In this document: positions 11,583 to 14,352 of the stretch, piece by piece
How positions within the stretch are numbered: position 1 is the first letter of the stretch
How the letters are laid out: the number at the start of each line of letters is the position of its first letter
Origin: CAYXGZ01 sp964464755
GTDB lineage: Bacteria > Planctomycetota > MHYJ01 > JACPRB01
Length of the DNA stretch: 14,352 nt
Direction of reading: 5' to 3'
Assembly (NCBI GenBank): GCA_964464755.1
Contig: CAYXGZ010000072.1
Span: 1 to 14,352 of the forward strand
Translations under genes and position numbers: made by a program
Notes under the pieces: model-generated
What the model was told of the DNA's origin: nothing
Databases searched by the model: none
Seen by the model: only the letters and a program-made list of their open reading frames with translations

Positions 11583-13147
11583 TGCCGAAGATCAAGGTCA
11601 ACGGGAAGGAGATGGAGGCGCCGCCGGGCGCGAAGCTCCTGCAGCTCCTGCTCGACGCGGGCGCCTTCGTCCCGCACTACTGCTACCACCCCGGCCTGAC
11701 CCCCGCCGGCAACTGCCGCATGTGCCTCGTGAAGGTCTCGAACAGCCGCAAGCTCGAGGCCTCGTGCATGTACCCGGTCGCGGACAACCTCGAGGTCTGG
11801 ACCGAGGGGCCCGAGCTGGACGCGGCCCGCAAGGACGTGATGGAGTTCCTGCTCATCAACCACCCGCTGGACTGCCCGATCTGCGACAAGGCGGGGGAGT
11901 GCCAGCTCCAGGACTACACGTTCACGTACCGGGGCGGGCTCAGCCGCTTCCAGGACCCGAAGAACATCCGGCACACGAAGGACCTCGGGCCGAACATCAA
12001 GATCTGGGGCAACCGCTGCATCGTCTGCACCCGCTGCGTCCGCTTCACCGAGGAGATCTCGGGCGGCGGCGAGCTCTGCGTCGCCAACCGCGGCGACCGC
12101 AGCGTGGTCGACGTGTTCCCGGGCGTGCCGATCGACAACCCGCTCTCGCTGAACGTCGTGGACATCTGCCCGGTGGGCGCGCTGATCGACAAGAACTTCC
12201 TCTACCAGGCGCGGGTCTGGTTCGCGAACGAGACGAAGACGGTCTGCGCGGGCTGCTCCCGGGGCTGCAACTCGGAGATCACGGCGCTGGACGGCCACGT
12301 CAAGCGGATGATCGCCCGGGCGAACCCGCAGGTGAACCAGTACTGGATGTGCGACGAGGGCCGCTTCAGCTGGCGGCACGTGCACTCGGAGCGGCGGATC
12401 CGCCAGGCCCGGGGCACGGCCCGCGAGCTGGGCGCCGGCGCGGCCGCGCTCGTGAAGAAGCACGGGGCGGGCGCCGTGGCGGGGCTCGTCTCCACCGCCA
12501 ACACCGTCGAGGAGATCTGGCTCTTCCGGAAGCTCATGGACGCGCTGGCCGCGGACACCGTCGGGGTGCTCGGGCGCTCGAAGGGCCAGGCCCAGCGCTT
12601 CCCCGGCGGCTTCGTGATCGAGGCCGACAAGACGCCCAACCGGGCGTTCGCGGAGACCTGCCTCGGGGCCGACAAGGTCGCCGAGGGGACCGCGGCGCTC
12701 GTCGCCGGCATCCGCTCGGGCAGGGTCCGCGGCCTGGTCGCGTTCAACGCGATCGCCGAGGAGGGGTCCTGGCCCGCCGACCTGCTCGCGGAGCTGCCGA
12801 AGCTGGAGTTCCTGGCCGTGGTGGACCTGTTCGCGGGTCCCGCGGCCTCGGCGGCCCACGTGCTGCTGCCCGCGGCCGCATTCGCCGAGAAGGACGGGAC
12901 CGTCGTGAACGTCGACCGCCGCGTCCAGCGGCTGCGGAAGGCCGTGCCCGCGCCGGGATGGACCGAGGCGGAAGTGCTCCAGAACGCGCTGGTCGAGGTG
13001 GGCGCGCGGGCGCGCGTCGTGTCGGCCGAGGGCGTGTTCAAGGAGCTCGCGAAGGAAGTGCCCGGGTTCGCCGGGCTCGACTACGGGAAGGTGGGGCTGC
13101 AGGGCGTCGCGATCCCCGCGGCCCAGCCCGCCCCGGCCGCCCCATGA
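11582..13147 (+). CDS. nuoG: NADH-quinone oxidoreductase subunit G (75-kDa type), short form with N7
   Basis: This subunit carries the iron-sulfur wire between NuoF and the Q module. The N-terminal ligand sets are complete: N1b Cys34/45/48/62, N5 His94/Cys98/101/107, and N4 Cys146/149/152/196. Beyond these, Cys222/225/229/257 (CAGCSRGC, then 27 residues, then C) is the pattern for the extra cluster N7 found in some bacteria. At 521 residues it is much shorter than NuoG proteins of roughly 700-900 residues; the molybdopterin-oxidoreductase-like C-terminal half is reduced to about 250 residues (from RQARGTARELG onward), ending in an Ala/Pro tail. No internal frameshift is apparent. Its TGA overlaps the nuoH ATG. 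Confidence 0.95.
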   Translation: MPKIKVNGKEMEAPPGAKLLQLLLDAGAFVPHYCYHPGLTPAGNCRMCLVKVSNSRKLEASCMYPVADNLEVWTEGPELDAARKDVMEFLLINHPLDCPICDKAGECQLQDYTFTYRGGLSRFQDPKNIRHTKDLGPNIKIWGNRCIVCTRCVRFTEEISGGGELCVANRGDRSVVDVFPGVPIDNPLSLNVVDICPVGALIDKNFLYQARVWFANETKTVCAGCSRGCNSEITALDGHVKRMIARANPQVNQYWMCDEGRFSWRHVHSERRIRQARGTARELGAGAAALVKKHGAGAVAGLVSTANTVEEIWLFRKLMDALAADTVGVLGRSKGQAQRFPGGFVIEADKTPNRAFAETCLGADKVAEGTAALVAGIRSGRVRGLVAFNAIAEEGSWPADLLAELPKLEFLAVVDLFAGPAASAAHVLLPAAAFAEKDGTVVNVDRRVQRLRKAVPAPGWTEAEVLQNALVEVGARARVVSAEGVFKELAKEVPGFAGLDYGKVGLQGVAIPAAQPAPAAP

Positions 13148-14217
13148 GCACCGAGTTCCTGGTCGTCCTGGCGAAGATCGCGTTCGTGCTCGCCCTCGTC
13201 CTGCAGGGCGTGCCGGTCCTCGTCTGGCTGGAGCGGAAGATCAGCGCGTTCATCCAGGGCCGCATCGGCCCGAACCGCGTGGCCGTCTTCGGCGTGGCCG
13301 CGGCGGGCATCTTCCAGCCGGTGGCGGACGCCGTGAAGCTCCTCTTCAAGGAGGACATCATCCCGGCGAAGGCCGACCGCTTCCTCTACCTGCTCGGGCC
13401 GCTGATCGTCTACGCGCCCCCGCTGCTCGCCTTCGCGGTGATCCCCTTCGGCAACGAGATCCACGGCGTGAAGCTCCAGCTCGCGAACCTCCCCGTCGGG
13501 ATCCTGTTCGTCATGAGCGTGCTGTCGATCGGCGTCTACGGGATCGCCTTCGGCGGCTGGGCCTCGAACAACAAGTACTCGCTGCTCGGCGGCCTGCGCA
13601 GCTCGGCCCAGATGATCTCGTACGAGCTGACCCTCGGCCTGTCGATCATCGCCGTGATCATGCTGACGGGGACCGTGGACCTCGGGCGCATCGTCGCCCA
13701 CCAGCACGCGGGGACGCCGCTGCTCTCGTGGAACCTTTTCGGGGGCGGGAACCTCCTGCTCCTGCCGAGCGGCCTCGTCGCGGGCGCGCTCTTCTACACG
13801 GCGGGCCTCGCGGAGAACAACCGCATCCCCTTCGACCTGCCCGAGTGCGAGGCCGAGCTCGTCGCGGGCTACCACACCGAGTACTCGAGCATGAAGTTCG
13901 CGATGTTCTTCATGGCCGAGTACGCGGCGATGATCACGATGTCCGCGCTCTTCGTGACGCTCTTCCTCGGCGGCTGGCATTTCCCCGGGATCACGAACCC
14001 GGCGGACACCTCGTGGCTCGGGGGCCTGCTCTCCCACGCGGTCTTCGCGGGCAAGCTCGGCGCCGTGCTCGTCTTCACGATCTGGATCCGCTGGACGCTC
14101 CCGCGGTTCCGCTACGACCAGCTGATGAACCTCGGGTGGAAGGTCCTCGTGCCCGTCTCGCTCGCCAACCTCGCGCTCGTCGCCGTGGTCGGCGTGCTGG
14201 CGGGGGGGAGGGGATAG
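13144..14217 (+). CDS. nuoH: NADH-quinone oxidoreductase subunit H
   Basis: This is the membrane subunit (ND1 type) that links the quinone channel to the proton-pumping arm. The 357-residue product has about eight hydrophobic helices. It shows the signature ERKISAFIQGRIGPNR after the first helix and the conserved cytoplasmic loop ENNRIPFDLPECEAELVAG followed by YHTEYSSMKF, rich in the charged residues that form the E-channel. Length is slightly above the usual 320-350. Its ATG overlaps nuoG's stop (ATGA). A G-rich run near 14203-14213 at the end of the gene serves nuoI. All expected motifs are present. Confidence 0.97.
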   Translation: MSTEFLVVLAKIAFVLALVLQGVPVLVWLERKISAFIQGRIGPNRVAVFGVAAAGIFQPVADAVKLLFKEDIIPAKADRFLYLLGPLIVYAPPLLAFAVIPFGNEIHGVKLQLANLPVGILFVMSVLSIGVYGIAFGGWASNNKYSLLGGLRSSAQMISYELTLGLSIIAVIMLTGTVDLGRIVAHQHAGTPLLSWNLFGGGNLLLLPSGLVAGALFYTAGLAENNRIPFDLPECEAELVAGYHTEYSSMKFAMFFMAEYAAMITMSALFVTLFLGGWHFPGITNPADTSWLGGLLSHAVFAGKLGAVLVFTIWIRWTLPRFRYDQLMNLGWKVLVPVSLANLALVAVVGVLAGGRG

Positions 14218-14220
14218 GCC

Positions 14221-14352
14221 GTGGCGCAGACCTTCAAGGCGAAGGCGTGGCTCTACCTGCCGACGGTCGTCCGCGGGCTGATGAAGACGGTCATCCGCTT
14301 CTTCGGCCGCAAGGCGACGCTGCAGTACCCCGAGGAGGTCCACGTCCCGCGC
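14221..14352 (+). CDS. nuoI: NADH-quinone oxidoreductase subunit I (N terminus only)
   Basis: Only the first 44 residues are in the window. The segment TVVRGLMKTVIRFFGRKATL followed by QYPEEVHVPR matches the N-terminal amphipathic helix of NuoI (TYKY, 23-kDa type), the subunit that carries clusters N6a and N6b; the ferredoxin motifs lie beyond the window. The start is taken as GTG 14221, three bases after nuoH's stop and eight bases after a GGGGGGAGGGG tract. Gene order after nuoH supports the call. Confidence 0.88.
   Translation, partial: MAQTFKAKAWLYLPTVVRGLMKTVIRFFGRKATLQYPEEVHVPR

Noticed and set aside
1..14352. CRISPR arrays, tRNA or rRNA genes, phage or toxin-antitoxin modules
   Set aside because: I saw no regularly spaced direct repeats, no tRNA-like cloverleaf or rRNA sequence, and no recognisable phage, integrase or toxin genes.

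Overview
The window is a GC-rich bacterial chromosome segment whose third codon positions are almost all G or C. The genes point to a respiring bacterium with quinone-linked electron transfer: two different sets of complex I (NADH:quinone oxidoreductase) genes and an ETF:quinone oxidoreductase. Exported proteins with Sec-type signal peptides suggest an envelope with a periplasm. I cannot assign a phylum from the sequence alone. UGA is an ordinary stop codon here, ending nuoC, nuoEF, nuoG, amrS and one hypothetical gene.

Layout, left to right. (1) Positions 1-1467 hold the end of one complex I gene group, a truncated nuoB followed directly by nuoD with no nuoC between them. (2) Positions 1464-1742 hold a gene-free element of about 280 bp with imperfect ~34-bp terminal inverted repeats, lying exactly on the nuoD stop codon. 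(3) Positions 1744-3416 hold a promoter and the ETF:quinone oxidoreductase gene, apparently with almost no 5' leader. (4) Positions 3417-5928 are the unusual part. Two paralogous genes (3511-4047 and 5395-5928) encode small exported proteins, and each is interrupted at the same place by two in-frame TGA codons four codons apart. The reading frame, codon use and homology continue past the TGAs, and both genes have strong Shine-Dalgarno starts upstream. I read them as a two-member family of double-selenocysteine proteins in which a heavy-metal-associated (HMA)-like domain carries U-G-x-S-U where the metal-binding cysteines would be. Between them, on the minus strand, lies a two-gene unit (a 170-residue unknown and a double-zinc-ribbon membrane protein) that shares a strikingly symmetric divergent promoter with the second paralog. 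(5) Positions 5929-6990 (minus) hold an AmmeMemoRadiSam-type radical SAM enzyme gene; a terminator-like hairpin for the second selenoprotein gene lies inside its coding sequence. (6) Positions 7049-14352 hold a clear promoter and a second, tightly packed complex I operon, nuoA-B-C-D-EF(fused)-G-H-I, running off the right end.

The respiratory genes share one theme: NADH (complex I) and fatty or amino acid oxidation (ETF) deliver electrons to quinone. The selenoprotein pair has no obvious functional tie to them. If the pair is translated as read, it would be a previously undescribed family of exported, presumably metal-binding or redox-active proteins. No selenocysteine machinery (selA, selB, selC, selD) is visible in the window, so that dependency must be checked elsewhere in the genome.
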